From NCBI GenBank assembly GCA_028724545.1, contig JAQYCU010000068.1, positions 1 through 64,000 of the forward strand: a DNA stretch of 64,000 nt. The letters run 5' to 3'. Numbering within the stretch: the first letter of the stretch is position 1; every line of letters begins with the position of its first letter. The notes under the pieces are model-generated. The model searched no databases, was not told the origin of the DNA, and saw only the letters and a list, made by a program, of their open reading frames with translations. This document shows, in pieces, positions 8,952 through 19,518 of the stretch. The DNA is from a bacterium (GTDB taxonomy: Bacteria; Bacillota; Clostridia; Lachnospirales; Lachnospiraceae). A program made the position numbers and the translations under genes.

Positions 8952-10412
8952 TTATTCATATAATCTGCTAAAACGCTCATATGCCTCCTGCCATGCTTGC
9001 ATATCCTGTGGCAGATATTTCTTCGTGCCAAAAGAAGCAGCCAGTATGTCACACTTTTCTTCGTTGGTATGATATGCACCGATTGCCTTTAACTGTGCCA
9101 TCACATTTCCTACTGCCGTAGCTTCACTTGCTCCCGTAATAACAGGAATCCCCAGTGCATTTGCCGTAAACTGGTTCAGTTGTTCGTTCTGTACGCCACC
9201 ACCGACAATATATAATTTTTCTTCCCATGTAATAAACGGTTTTAATGTATCATATACCTGACGATATTTCAATGCCAGACTCTCCAGCATACATCTGATA
9301 ACAGCTCCATCTGACTCCGGCACCGGCTGATTCGTCTTTTTACAGTATTCCCGAATCTTTACCGTATAGTCGCCAGGCTGCATAAAGTCATCCGGACGGA
9401 TAAAACACTGCAACGGCTTTTCCTTATCTGCCATTTCCTGCATCTGCCGGAAACTGTAATCTTTTCCCTGTGCTGCAAAATTTCTTCGCAGCTCCTGATT
9501 CATCCAGAGGCCAATAATATTGACTGTTGGGCGATATCCACCGTCTGCCGTACCTTCATTAGAAATCTTATCACGCACAATGCGTTCTCCGGTAAGCATT
9601 TTTTTGGAAGAAATCCCCATCAGCGACCATGTGCCACTGGAAAGGAATGTAAACTCCTCTGTTGTTGCCGGAACTGCTGCTACGGCACATGCTGTATCGT
9701 GTCCCGGTGCCGAAATGATATGAAGTGATTTCTGTCCGACTTCTTCTGCTACATCTTTTCGCAGTGTGCCCAAATCTCTTCCGGCCAAATCAACTTCCGT
9801 AAATAATTTTTCAGAAATGCCCAGTTTTTCCATCAGTGGCTTTGCCCACGCTTTTTCTTTCATATTAAAGAGTTGTGTTGTGGATGCTATCGAATATTCG
9901 GTATGTTTCACACCGGAAAAAAGATACTCAATCAGGTTCGGCATAAGAAGCACCTTATCTGCTGCCGTCATTATGGATGGCATTGTTTTCTGCATATAGT
10001 ATAACTTATACGCTGTATTATATGCCAGACTGGCAATGCCCGTCTGTTCAAAAGCAAATTCCTCGCCACCGATTTTCTGCAATGCTTCTGCCATATTCAC
10101 ATCATCTAATGCAGCGTCACGGTAACTTCCCGGCATCCCCAGCAGGTTGCCCTCTTTGTCCAGAAGTCCACAATCTACGCCCCAGGTATCGAAACCTACG
10201 CCACTCAATTCTTCCTTACAGAGCGAAAGTCCTTTTTTCATCTCATCCATCAAAAATAGAATATTCCAATAGGCATGACCGTTTAATACACTGAAATTGT
10301 GCGGAAAACGATGCACTTCTTCTAAAGAAATCTTTTCTCCGTCAAAGCGTGCCAGCATTCCACGTCCACTGCTTGCTCCCAAATCAAAAGCCAATACATT
10401 TTTTGTCGCCAT
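8952..10412 (-). CDS. rhaB: Rhamnulokinase-like FGGY kinase
   Basis: MATKNVLAFDLGASSGRGML..., GFDTWGVDCGLLD, SSGTWSLMGI; track ORF begins upstream at 10469. Confidence 0.85.
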   Translation of the reverse strand: MATKNVLAFDLGASSGRGMLARFDGEKISLEEVHRFPHNFSVLNGHAYWNILFLMDEMKKGLSLCKEELSGVGFDTWGVDCGLLDKEGNLLGMPGSYRDAALDDVNMAEALQKIGGEEFAFEQTGIASLAYNTAYKLYYMQKTMPSIMTAADKVLLMPNLIEYLFSGVKHTEYSIASTTQLFNMKEKAWAKPLMEKLGISEKLFTEVDLAGRDLGTLRKDVAEEVGQKSLHIISAPGHDTACAVAAVPATTEEFTFLSSGTWSLMGISSKKMLTGERIVRDKISNEGTADGGYRPTVNIIGLWMNQELRRNFAAQGKDYSFRQMQEMADKEKPLQCFIRPDDFMQPGDYTVKIREYCKKTNQPVPESDGAVIRCMLESLALKYRQVYDTLKPFITWEEKLYIVGGGVQNEQLNQFTANALGIPVITGASEATAVGNVMAQLKAIGAYHTNEEKCDILAASFGTKKYLPQDMQAWQEAYERFSRLYE

Positions 10413-10438
10413 AACTAACGTACCATTCCCTTTCTCCG

Positions 10439-10467
10439 TAAAAAAGTGCACCACCGGCACTTTGTAC
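10439..10467 (-). terminator. Terminator/attenuator-like hairpin immediately upstream of rhaB
   Basis: On minus: AAAGTGC-CGGTGGT-GCACTTT followed by a T-run, about 27 nt before ATG 10412. Confidence 0.55.
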
Positions 10468-10485
10468 AACCTTTTCTTATTCTAT

Positions 10486-10516
10486 CAAAAAGGGCACAGC
10501 TTTTTCGCTAGTGCCC
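10486..10516 (-). terminator. Rho-independent terminator after the class II aldolase gene
   Basis: On minus: GGGCACTAGCGAAAAAGCTGTGCCC then TTTTT. Confidence 0.8.
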
Positions 10517-10530
10517 CATCCTTCTTTACA

Positions 10531-11244
10531 TTATTTTGAATATTTCTTGTAACCCGGATGTTTTCCCGTTACTTTGTACTGCTCTCTCATACTAATCAAA
10601 CGGTCAATGTTTTCTCTCGAAAGTTCCTGTACACCACCCAGAAGATGTGCATTTAAACTGATTTTTGCAAAAAGCTCTAACGATTCCATACGGTAATATG
10701 CTGTCAGAACATCAGCACCGACTGCCAGTGCTCCGTGATTCTGAAGAAGCATAACGTCGTGTTCACCGAGGTAAGGTGCGATTGCCTCCGGCACTTCATT
10801 TGTAGAAGGTGTTCCGTAAGGAGTAACCGGTACAGAACCGATGGCGATAACTGTTTCAATCATAGAATATTCATCCAGTGGAACATTTGCTACAGCATAA
10901 CCTGTTGCTACCGGTGGATGTGCATGAAGTACTGCTCCGACATCTTCACGCTCCTCATAACATCTTAAATGCATCTTAATTTCAGAAGAAGGTCTGTATC
11001 CTTCCAAACCATCTAAAACATTACCCTCTTTGTCAATATGTACTAACTTTTCCGGTGTAATGAAACTCTTGCTGATACCCGTTGGTGTTGCTAAAAAAGT
11101 GCCATCCGGAAGTTTTACGGATACATTGCCGTCATTTGCAGCAACCCATCCTAACTGCCACATCTTATGACAGATATCACATATTTCATCTCTTAATTCC
11201 ATATAACTTAACTCCATTTTTTCCTCCATTCTTTGCCTTTGCAA
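10531..11244 (-). CDS. Class II aldolase/adducin family protein (sugar-phosphate aldolase; L-fuculose-1-P aldolase-like)
   Basis: AANDGNVSVKLPDGTFLATPTG, VLHAHPP, LLQNHGALAVG. Confidence 0.85.
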   Translation of the reverse strand: MQRQRMEEKMELSYMELRDEICDICHKMWQLGWVAANDGNVSVKLPDGTFLATPTGISKSFITPEKLVHIDKEGNVLDGLEGYRPSSEIKMHLRCYEEREDVGAVLHAHPPVATGYAVANVPLDEYSMIETVIAIGSVPVTPYGTPSTNEVPEAIAPYLGEHDVMLLQNHGALAVGADVLTAYYRMESLELFAKISLNAHLLGGVQELSRENIDRLISMREQYKVTGKHPGYKKYSK

Positions 11245-11333
11245 ATTAAAATAACTAATATCTAGTATAATACAACTTTTTGCTTATTTCCACTAGTGCG
11301 TGCTGTATTATTTCATCATTTTTATTCTGTGTT

Positions 11334-13247
11334 CTATGGCCTCTGTTTGTTAAATCTCTTTAAGTACTTAATAAACTGGTCTTCCGGAAGCGGCTTTGAG
11401 AAATAATATCCCTGCAAAAAATCTCCCTGCAGTTTTTTGATAATCTCAATGTGTTCCTCCGTTTCAATACCCTCTGCAATAATCTTCTTGCCTTCGGCAC
11501 GAATCAGTGGCATCAGGTCATTTAAGAACTGGTTCTTGCCTTCAGCAAAAGACCAGACCAGACTTTTGTCTATTTTTACAAAGTCCACCGGAAGTTCCAA
11601 AATATTCGACAGCATCGAACTTCCCGTTCCAAAATCATCCAATGCAACTTTTGCACCCGTCTTCTTTAATCTCAGGAGTGTTCTGCTGACTGCCTCTTTG
11701 TCTACAAATTCACTTTCCGTAATTTCCAGATGGATTTTCTCCATCGGAATACCATATTCCTTCGCAATATTAACCAGATTCTCTGTCAGCCCCTCGTAAC
11801 GGCACTGCGCTGGCGAAAGGTTGATATTAATATCTTCAATGCCCAGTTCAAAAATGCAATTCTGACTTGCAAACAGACATGCTTTTCTAAAAATCTGCTC
11901 TCCCAGAGGAATAATCGTATGACTTTCTTCTGCTACGTGAATAAAAAATTCCGGATTGATATATTTCTTATCTTTATCCTTCAGTCGTGACAGCACTTCC
12001 AGCGAAGTAATTTTTTCCTTTTCAAAAGAATAAATCGGCTGGAAATTAAGTTCCAGGCTATTATCCATAATAGCTTCTTCGATTAAATGCGCCACTTCTT
12101 TTTTATATTCTGACGCAGCTACCGTATCGTGACGCAGGCTAATTAACTCACCCGGTTTATGATGGTTTTCATGGTCGGAACGAGCATAGTGGATACGCTG
12201 TATCAATTCTTCCACATCTTCACCATCTGCCGGATAGCATACCGTATAATAACTATACTCATGATTTACCATCTCATCATTTACATTCCATACCACCGGA
12301 AGGCTTGCTTTTGTCCGTTCGTACATATCTTTCACATCCTGCTCTGCATCAAAGACAACGGCAAACGTGGAAGAACCGATATGATATACCGTTCCCCCGT
12401 CAGCTGTTTCCTCCAGAATATTGCGTATCTTTATCTGGACTTCCTGCAGGACATCTTCGCCATACATCTGATTCATAGAACTGAAATTCCGGACACGCAC
12501 CAGAAAACAGGCTGTTTCCTTCTGATAGGAAATTCTCTCACGGAATACCTTCAGAAATCCATTCCGGTTAAATGCTCCCGTCGCATTGTCCACATAAAAA
12601 TCGGGACTTTGCAGCGAAAGATAAAAAGCATACATAATAAATACGATATACAGACTGAAAATACCAAAATGCGTTGTGTAAAATACTTTGACAAGAATGG
12701 AAATAAGAAATCCAGTCATCAATATTGCAAACAAGAGCATTCTGTATACCGTATATTCTCTTCGGCTTTTCCATAATATTATTGCCGAATGCACAATCAG
12801 CAGTAAAATCAATACACCCAGTGCAGCAAAAAGCATTGTCCGGTGAATATCTCCGTTTTTGTCAATACGGAAACAGAAACCTGTCCACGGTGTTGACAAA
12901 ACAAGGACGCTGACGATTGCAAAAATGGTAATGTCTACTCTGAACTGAATCTTTTTCTTCCAGAGGGAATGCGTAAATGCCTGTATGTATGCATAGAAAG
13001 CAAAAAAGCACAATGTTTCACAGTACAAAGTGATTGCCTGCATAATCGCATTAATCATACTGGATTCTCCGTAATACCGGGATAAATCACTGTCCACCTT
13101 AAAAAATGATGCCAGCATCATAACGCACAGCATAAACTGAAAGGCCCCCGTCCGTTTTGACGGGAGTTGTCTTTTTAGTAAATCAATAAAAAACAATAGA
13201 GCAAAAAATCCTGTTGCTGCTAATTCATAATGAATACTATTACTCAA
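11334..13247 (-). CDS. Membrane GGDEF(degenerate)-EAL phosphodiesterase
   Basis: N-terminal TM region; GGDEF position reads GSSTF; EVLSR, NINLSP, LEITESE, DDFGTGSS, VKIDKS, IAEGIET retained. Confidence 0.85.
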   Translation of the reverse strand: MSNSIHYELAATGFFALLFFIDLLKRQLPSKRTGAFQFMLCVMMLASFFKVDSDLSRYYGESSMINAIMQAITLYCETLCFFAFYAYIQAFTHSLWKKKIQFRVDITIFAIVSVLVLSTPWTGFCFRIDKNGDIHRTMLFAALGVLILLLIVHSAIILWKSRREYTVYRMLLFAILMTGFLISILVKVFYTTHFGIFSLYIVFIMYAFYLSLQSPDFYVDNATGAFNRNGFLKVFRERISYQKETACFLVRVRNFSSMNQMYGEDVLQEVQIKIRNILEETADGGTVYHIGSSTFAVVFDAEQDVKDMYERTKASLPVVWNVNDEMVNHEYSYYTVCYPADGEDVEELIQRIHYARSDHENHHKPGELISLRHDTVAASEYKKEVAHLIEEAIMDNSLELNFQPIYSFEKEKITSLEVLSRLKDKDKKYINPEFFIHVAEESHTIIPLGEQIFRKACLFASQNCIFELGIEDININLSPAQCRYEGLTENLVNIAKEYGIPMEKIHLEITESEFVDKEAVSRTLLRLKKTGAKVALDDFGTGSSMLSNILELPVDFVKIDKSLVWSFAEGKNQFLNDLMPLIRAEGKKIIAEGIETEEHIEIIKKLQGDFLQGYYFSKPLPEDQFIKYLKRFNKQRP

Positions 13248-15168
13248 TCAAATCACCTCCCATGCCTTGAAAACATTTTTCTATTTTCTCATGAAAAGGA
13301 TTCAATAGTAATGCCTGTCCCTGTATACCAGAAACCTTCAGTTCACTTAATATTTCTATCTGCTCCAGACGGTCTACACCATCCAGATAAATAGCCCAGT
13401 CTTTGGAATGCAGCATATTAATCAGATATACCAGCTGCCGGCTCTTTCCGTCGCAGTAAATAGAAACCATATAGTTATTCAGTTTCACAGCGTCAAATGG
13501 TATATTCAGGGCATTTTTCAGATTGCATGCACATACGCCAAACTGGTCTAGCATAAGATGAATGCCGTATTCCTTCAATACCATAATGCTCTCTGTCAAT
13601 ATCTGATAATCTACGTTTTCATCAATCGTAATTTCAAAACAAACTTTTTCCGGCGAAACACCCTTCTGGGCTAAAATCTCCGTATAGCCCTTTGCTATTT
13701 CCGGGCTTGCCAACTGACTCGGTATAAGATTCAGATGGGCACGTTCTACCTGACTATTATGTAATATGCCCTTCTCTTTTATATAGTCACAGAGCATTTC
13801 ACAGGCAATGTAACCAACTTCTTTGCCATATCCGGTTTCCACTGCCAGCTCCCAGATACGCTCCTGCGATACAATATCGCCATTTTCCATATTTTCGCAA
13901 AGAATCATTTCGTAGGATGTCTTGTCAATGTCTGTTAATGACTGAATTGGCAACATCTGATAATGGAATTTTCTCTTGACAATACGGTCACTTAGAATAC
14001 GCATAGCTTCCAAGTCATCCTGAATCTCTGTCTGTTTGTCACCCTGATATTTCAAAAGTTGATAACGATTCATTGTTGCCATTGCCAGTTTTCGCATGCT
14101 AATCAAAATCCTGTTAAAGTCCCTGGCGTCATACCGTGCGTCAGCAAACTCCACTGCATAAAAGTCACAGGAAATTGAAACATTTTTATTGTGCAGACGA
14201 ATATACGGTGGAATGCCATCTGCCAGTTTCCGGTGCAGTTTATCAACATTGTCCGTTCCTTTCAAAATTGCCATATATTCAAAACTATGGATATTGTATG
14301 TGTTGTGTCTGCCACAATAATAACGTAATATTTCTCCTAAACGCCGGTGCAGCTGTGCAATCTCCTGCTCCGTACAATAATTGGTAATACTTTCGATATT
14401 GTTAATACAAATACCAAGACACACAAAATTCTCCCGGTAAAGTGCCTTTTCCCTCAGCACCTTGTTATAACCGGCATGGCTAAAACACTTGCTGGAACGG
14501 AAACGGTACTGGTCAGAATTGTGCAATGCCAGATAATATAAGATAAGTACAATGGTAATAACATAATAAGAACCAAACGCACGTGCTTTCAGACAAGTCT
14601 GTATAATTACTCCCAAAAATAAGACAAGATTTGTAACCGTCAGTATCCAAAATTCTCTCTTTTTGATTTTGTTGCGTCCTGCTATGACGTAACCTGTTCC
14701 TGCACCAAAACACAACAATAGAAAGAGAATCTGCAAAATATTTCCTGCTCCATATGGATAGTCACCGTGTCCGATAAAAACAAACGGAACATCTGCCACA
14801 ATCGCTATTACTGACAAAAAAATCATAACGGCTTCAGCACAGAGAGCCACATGAAATCCAGTTGTTTTCGTCACGCGCATACTCTTTGCAATTGCCACAT
14901 CATACAAAAACAGATGTACTCCCAAAATCGGAAAACCGATATTCATAAAAATACCTGAGATTTTTTGCAGAATATCTTCATACTGCACAAATGCCAGGGA
15001 GAATGCCCCCAGAATAAGGTCTATTGCCATCATCACAACGCCGATAACCAGCATCCTCATATAAATGCTGTTTTTTCTGAGCGGCAACCAGTTTTTATAA
15101 CTATAGAAAAACATGGTAATCAGCAGCATTATCACTGACACCGATTCATACACTATATATATTTCCAT
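13240..15168 (-). CDS. Membrane protein with degenerate GGDEF and degenerate EAL domains
   Basis: EAL-like fold motifs but LDQFG instead of DDFG, VKLN instead of VKID, LDGVDR instead of AEGVET; no GGDEF motif. Confidence 0.75.
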   Translation of the reverse strand: MEIYIVYESVSVIMLLITMFFYSYKNWLPLRKNSIYMRMLVIGVVMMAIDLILGAFSLAFVQYEDILQKISGIFMNIGFPILGVHLFLYDVAIAKSMRVTKTTGFHVALCAEAVMIFLSVIAIVADVPFVFIGHGDYPYGAGNILQILFLLLCFGAGTGYVIAGRNKIKKREFWILTVTNLVLFLGVIIQTCLKARAFGSYYVITIVLILYYLALHNSDQYRFRSSKCFSHAGYNKVLREKALYRENFVCLGICINNIESITNYCTEQEIAQLHRRLGEILRYYCGRHNTYNIHSFEYMAILKGTDNVDKLHRKLADGIPPYIRLHNKNVSISCDFYAVEFADARYDARDFNRILISMRKLAMATMNRYQLLKYQGDKQTEIQDDLEAMRILSDRIVKRKFHYQMLPIQSLTDIDKTSYEMILCENMENGDIVSQERIWELAVETGYGKEVGYIACEMLCDYIKEKGILHNSQVERAHLNLIPSQLASPEIAKGYTEILAQKGVSPEKVCFEITIDENVDYQILTESIMVLKEYGIHLMLDQFGVCACNLKNALNIPFDAVKLNNYMVSIYCDGKSRQLVYLINMLHSKDWAIYLDGVDRLEQIEILSELKVSGIQGQALLLNPFHEKIEKCFQGMGGDLIE

Positions 15169-15214
15169 TTACCTTCTCCATACTATACACACTATTTTCA
15201 ACATATCATACATT

Positions 15215-17089
15215 CTAATTCTTTGCATCATATATGTGATAACAGTTTTTGCCTCCGTTTTTAGAACGATATAGTGCTGAATCTGCCATCTTGTATATCG
15301 TTTCAAAATCCTGAGCAAAATCTGGTGCTATAGCAATTCCCACACTGCTTGTGATTTTTACCTCTTTTTCTCCATTGATATATGTTCTTCTGTTTACTTC
15401 GCAGATTTTTTCTGCTTTGTTCTTAATGAAATGATACAGGCTTTCTTCATCAAAAGCATCAAAGAATGCACAGACGGCAAATTCATCACCACCCAGACGA
15501 CCAATATAGGCATTGCTCTGGAATACGGTTTTCAGACATTCTGCCGTGTCCACAATCGCCTTGTCACCAATAATATGTCCTAATGTATCATTGACACTCT
15601 TAAAGTTATCTAAATCTATCATAAAGAATACATAATGATGACTTCCATAAATTGAAACTAAGGCTTTCGTGACTTTTTCCTGCATTGTCGTCTTGTTTAA
15701 TACGCCGGTCAGCAAATCGTTTTCAGAACGCTCTACCAGATTCTTCTCCTTAGCAATCTGCTGGTCAGCACAAACAATCTTTCCGATAAAGTTACGGTTA
15801 ACGTTCCAGTTTTTATCCCTCACAAGAATAGCAGTAATGCGATACCAGATGTATTCGCCACTTACATTTTTGATACGAATTTCTGTTGAAAAATCTTCTT
15901 CATTGCTGTCATAGAACTGATGAATTCTTCCACGGACAGATGCATCATCCGGATGTACATAATCATAAACATCATACACTTCTTCACCAAGCATAACATG
16001 TGGTTCGTACCCCATCACGCCACGCATATCCCCGAAGAACTCCATTTTCTTTGGTGAGAACTGAAAATCAAAAGTGATGGCTTTCTCGTGCTTGCTTAGC
16101 AGACGGTAACGTGCCAGTGATACAGACTGTTTGGCGTTGCTGTGCGATAAGTAACAGATTGCAATAATCAGTCCAAACCACAAAGCCATTGTACACAAAA
16201 GCAGAAGCATTGTGCTCTTTGGAATCCTGAAAGCCTCTTTGAAATAATCGATACTGGTAATATAACCTATGTAAAATTTTCCCTCTTTTGTCGGTGACAG
16301 AATACCTATATAATCTTTGCCATTTCTTTCATACTTAATGGCACATATTTTCCCTTTTGAAACCGACATCTCCATATCAGAGGATGATGAAATCTCGCCC
16401 TCCATATTGCAGTTTGACAAATAAGTGTAGAAGTTTTTTGAATTGCTGTCAACGATATCGCGCAGACTTTCTGAATCAGAAACATATTCTCCATCTTCTG
16501 TCATCAGGAAAATGCAATCCTGCTGGGAATATTCTCCAATCTGCAGAAAGTCTTCCAAAACAGACAGTGGCAGAATACCCTGCAAAACACCAACTACTTT
16601 TCCCGAGTCAATGATTGGTGTGCAGATAACCATCGACTTTCTGTTCTTTTCATCCAGCACTATCTTGTCATAAATCATAGTCTGCTTTCTGTGAACAACT
16701 GAGCCAAAAATGTCCTCCTGGTAAATATCTTTCTTAATCTTGTCCCCATACTGTATCTGCCCACTCCGGTCCATGACAGCTATCGTAGAAAACCATTGAT
16801 AATATTTTGTGACCAGTTTTTCCATTTTCCCCTTGTCCTGCAGATTTGACAATTTGATTTCTCCGGCCAACTGCTCTAAATTTCCGATTTTTTCGTTAAT
16901 CATATCATTATAGTAAGACGTAAATAATGATGCATTATCGGAAAGCTTATTTTTGGAAACCTCAACGGCATTGGCACAGATGTCTGAGTAAACAGAATAC
17001 GATGTCAATGCACTGAAACACAAGACAAAAATAATCGCAATATACATTCTTTTTTGCTTAAAAAATCTCTTTTGCATACTCTTCTCCAT
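15215..17089 (-). CDS. Sensor diguanylate cyclase (extracytoplasmic sensor, PAS-like, GGDEF)
   Basis: GRLGGDEFAVC intact; N-terminal TM/extracellular region; PAS-like DDASVRGRIHQFYDS...EIRIKNVSGEYIWYRITA. Confidence 0.9.
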   Translation of the reverse strand: MEKSMQKRFFKQKRMYIAIIFVLCFSALTSYSVYSDICANAVEVSKNKLSDNASLFTSYYNDMINEKIGNLEQLAGEIKLSNLQDKGKMEKLVTKYYQWFSTIAVMDRSGQIQYGDKIKKDIYQEDIFGSVVHRKQTMIYDKIVLDEKNRKSMVICTPIIDSGKVVGVLQGILPLSVLEDFLQIGEYSQQDCIFLMTEDGEYVSDSESLRDIVDSNSKNFYTYLSNCNMEGEISSSSDMEMSVSKGKICAIKYERNGKDYIGILSPTKEGKFYIGYITSIDYFKEAFRIPKSTMLLLLCTMALWFGLIIAICYLSHSNAKQSVSLARYRLLSKHEKAITFDFQFSPKKMEFFGDMRGVMGYEPHVMLGEEVYDVYDYVHPDDASVRGRIHQFYDSNEEDFSTEIRIKNVSGEYIWYRITAILVRDKNWNVNRNFIGKIVCADQQIAKEKNLVERSENDLLTGVLNKTTMQEKVTKALVSIYGSHHYVFFMIDLDNFKSVNDTLGHIIGDKAIVDTAECLKTVFQSNAYIGRLGGDEFAVCAFFDAFDEESLYHFIKNKAEKICEVNRRTYINGEKEVKITSSVGIAIAPDFAQDFETIYKMADSALYRSKNGGKNCYHIYDAKN

Positions 17090-17238
17090 CCTTTGAAATT
17101 AATCCGAACAATGTACTTAAAGAAAGTATATCACATTTTGTAAAAAAATACTACTTAAATTCCATTTACAAACTGGCTGTTTTACTATTTTTTTGTGATT
17201 CATTTTTTACTGCTTTTTAAATAGCCACTGAAAACTGG

Positions 17239-17444
17239 TTCAGGTTGTTGAAAGTGTTTCCATATGCCTTTTTACATAGAACCACAACCTGAATTGCCCG
17301 ACAGCATAGCATTCTTTTTCTATCAAAGGGTGCTTACAAACTCGCCAGTACTTGTATCCTGTTTTACAGGATACTATGTACTGCTGCGTAGTTTGCGCAG
17401 CGCGAGCATGCCCTTGATAGAAAAATGAATGCCATGCTGTCGGG
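17239..17444. repeat. Large nested inverted-repeat element downstream of trpA
   Basis: CCCGACAGCATAGCATTC...TCTATCAA (17297) against TTGATAGAAAAATGAATGCCATGCTGTCGGG (ends 17444); separate TTCAGGTTGT/ACAACCTGAA hairpin at 17239-17294; shares gctgcgtagtttgcgcagcg and tgcccttgatagaaaa with the element at 3639-3743. Confidence 0.85.
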
Positions 17445-17472
17445 TACATCATTTTACACTATTTTAACAGCC

Positions 17473-18255
17473 TTATTCCCCCAGTCCGGAAACCATATCC
17501 GAAACATATTTGTACAATTCCGGTCCTGCATTTTCTCCATATTCTGCAATGATTTTCACAATGGCACTTCCCACAATAGCGCCATCAGCTATCGCACTAA
17601 ATTTGCTTACCTGCTCTTTTGTATTGATGCCAAATCCGATTGCCGTCGGTGTTTTCGTGACACTGCGGATGGTTTCAATAATTTCGCCGACATCTGTTGT
17701 GATTTCACTTCTGGCACCCGTTACGCCCATTGATGATACCACATAAATAAATCCCGTCGCATCAGCAACAACTTTCCGTATGCGCTCTTTGGAAGTCGGA
17801 GCCACCATCGTAATAACATCCACGTCATATTGTCTGGCAATCGGCACTAACTCATCTCTTTCTTCAAATGGCAAATCCGGAATGATGACGCCATCGACAC
17901 CACACTCCTGACATCTCTGGCAAAATTTGTCATATCCGTATTTGTACAAAGTATTCAGGTATGCCAGAAATACAAGTGGAATCTCTGTCTTCTTACGGAT
18001 AGATGCCACCGTATCAAATATCTTATCCGTTGTGCAGCCTGCTGATAACGAACGGATATTGGCCTCCTGAATTACCGGGCCGTCTGCTATCGGGTCTGAA
18101 AAAGGGATTCCCAGTTCTACCAGTGCTGCCCCGGCACGTTCCATCTCCAGTACAAATTCTTCTGTCTTTTCTAAAGTCGGGTCGCCTGCCGTCAGGAAAC
18201 CGATAAATGCTTTTTTGTTTTCAAATGCTTTCTGTATTCTACTCATGTAAATCAA
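17473..18255 (-). CDS. trpA: Tryptophan synthase alpha chain
   Basis: [33 protein letters not shown]; overlaps trpB. Confidence 0.96.
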   Translation of the reverse strand: MIYMSRIQKAFENKKAFIGFLTAGDPTLEKTEEFVLEMERAGAALVELGIPFSDPIADGPVIQEANIRSLSAGCTTDKIFDTVASIRKKTEIPLVFLAYLNTLYKYGYDKFCQRCQECGVDGVIIPDLPFEERDELVPIARQYDVDVITMVAPTSKERIRKVVADATGFIYVVSSMGVTGARSEITTDVGEIIETIRSVTKTPTAIGFGINTKEQVSKFSAIADGAIVGSAIVKIIAEYGENAGPELYKYVSDMVSGLGE

Positions 18256-19423
18256 TCCCCCTGTATCTTGCTATTGCTGCCACGTCTTTGTCGCCACGTC
18301 CTGACAGTGTACAAATAATAATCTGGTCTTTTCGCATCGTCGGTGCAATTTTCATCAGATGCGCTACGGCATGCGAACTTTCAATCGCAGCGATAATCCC
18401 TTCTTCCCTGGCAATATATTCAAACGCTTCCACTGCCTCTTCATCTGTGACCGGCACATATTCTGCCCTTCCAATATCTTTCAGATAAGCGTGTTCAGGG
18501 CCGACACCCGGATAATCCAGTCCTGCTGAAATAGAATAAACCGGTGCAATCTGCCCATATTCATTCTGACAGAAATAAGACTTCATACCGTGAAAAATAC
18601 CTTTGGTACCGACTGCCATTGTTGCTGCCGTCTTATCGGTATCCACGCCGTGTCCTGCCGCCTCACAGCCAATCAGTCTGACATCCTTGTCATTAATAAA
18701 TTCATAGAAAGAACCCATTGCATTACTTCCACCGCCGACACACGCCATCACAACATCCGGCAGACGGCCTTCGACTTCCAGTATCTGTGCTCTTGCCTCT
18801 TTGCTGATAACGCTCTGGAAATCCCTGACAATCGTCGGGAACGGATGAGGTCCCATTACAGAACCTAATACATAAAGCGTATCATCGACTCTTGCCGTCC
18901 ACTCTCTCATACAGGCATTGACAGCATCTTTTAATGTTTTCGTTCCACTTTCCACCGGATGCACTTTTGCCCCTAAAAGTTCCATACGGTATACATTTAA
19001 TGCCTGACGGATAGTGTCTTCCTTACCCATATATATTTCACACTCCATATCCAGAAGTGCTGCTGCCGTTGCTGTTGCCACACCGTGCTGGCCGGCACCG
19101 GTTTCGGCAATCACTCTGGTTTTTCCCATTCGCTTTGCCAGAAGTACCTGACCTAATACATTATTGATTTTGTGGGAACCGGTGTGGTTTAAGTCTTCAC
19201 GCTTAAAATAAATTTTCGCGCCTCCCAGTGATTTAGTCATCTTCTCTGCATAATACAGCAGCGAAGGTCTTCCTGCATATTCACGGTTTAACTTATCCAG
19301 CTCAGCTACAAAATCCGGGTCATTCTTGTAATGCTCATAAGCATCTTCCAGCTTATGTATTTCATTCATCAATGTTTCCGGAATATATTGTCCACCGTGT
19401 TCTCCAAATCTTCCTTTACTCAT
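18239..19423 (-). CDS. trpB: Tryptophan synthase beta chain
   Basis: [44 protein letters not shown]; track ORF extends to 19459. Confidence 0.97.
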   Translation of the reverse strand: MSKGRFGEHGGQYIPETLMNEIHKLEDAYEHYKNDPDFVAELDKLNREYAGRPSLLYYAEKMTKSLGGAKIYFKREDLNHTGSHKINNVLGQVLLAKRMGKTRVIAETGAGQHGVATATAAALLDMECEIYMGKEDTIRQALNVYRMELLGAKVHPVESGTKTLKDAVNACMREWTARVDDTLYVLGSVMGPHPFPTIVRDFQSVISKEARAQILEVEGRLPDVVMACVGGGSNAMGSFYEFINDKDVRLIGCEAAGHGVDTDKTAATMAVGTKGIFHGMKSYFCQNEYGQIAPVYSISAGLDYPGVGPEHAYLKDIGRAEYVPVTDEEAVEAFEYIAREEGIIAAIESSHAVAHLMKIAPTMRKDQIIICTLSGRGDKDVAAIARYRGIDLHE

Positions 19424-19440
19424 CTTATGCCTCCTTTTTC

Positions 19441-19458
19441 TGTCCCATTTTTGGGACA
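19441..19458. repeat. Perfect palindromic hairpin TGTCCCA-TTTT-TGGGACA in the trpC-trpB spacer
   Basis: Read directly. Confidence 0.75.
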
Positions 19459-19518
19459 TACCTTTCCTTATATTTATTTATTATATTATTTTTTCTTAGC
19501 TCAACTATCTTATCTTTA

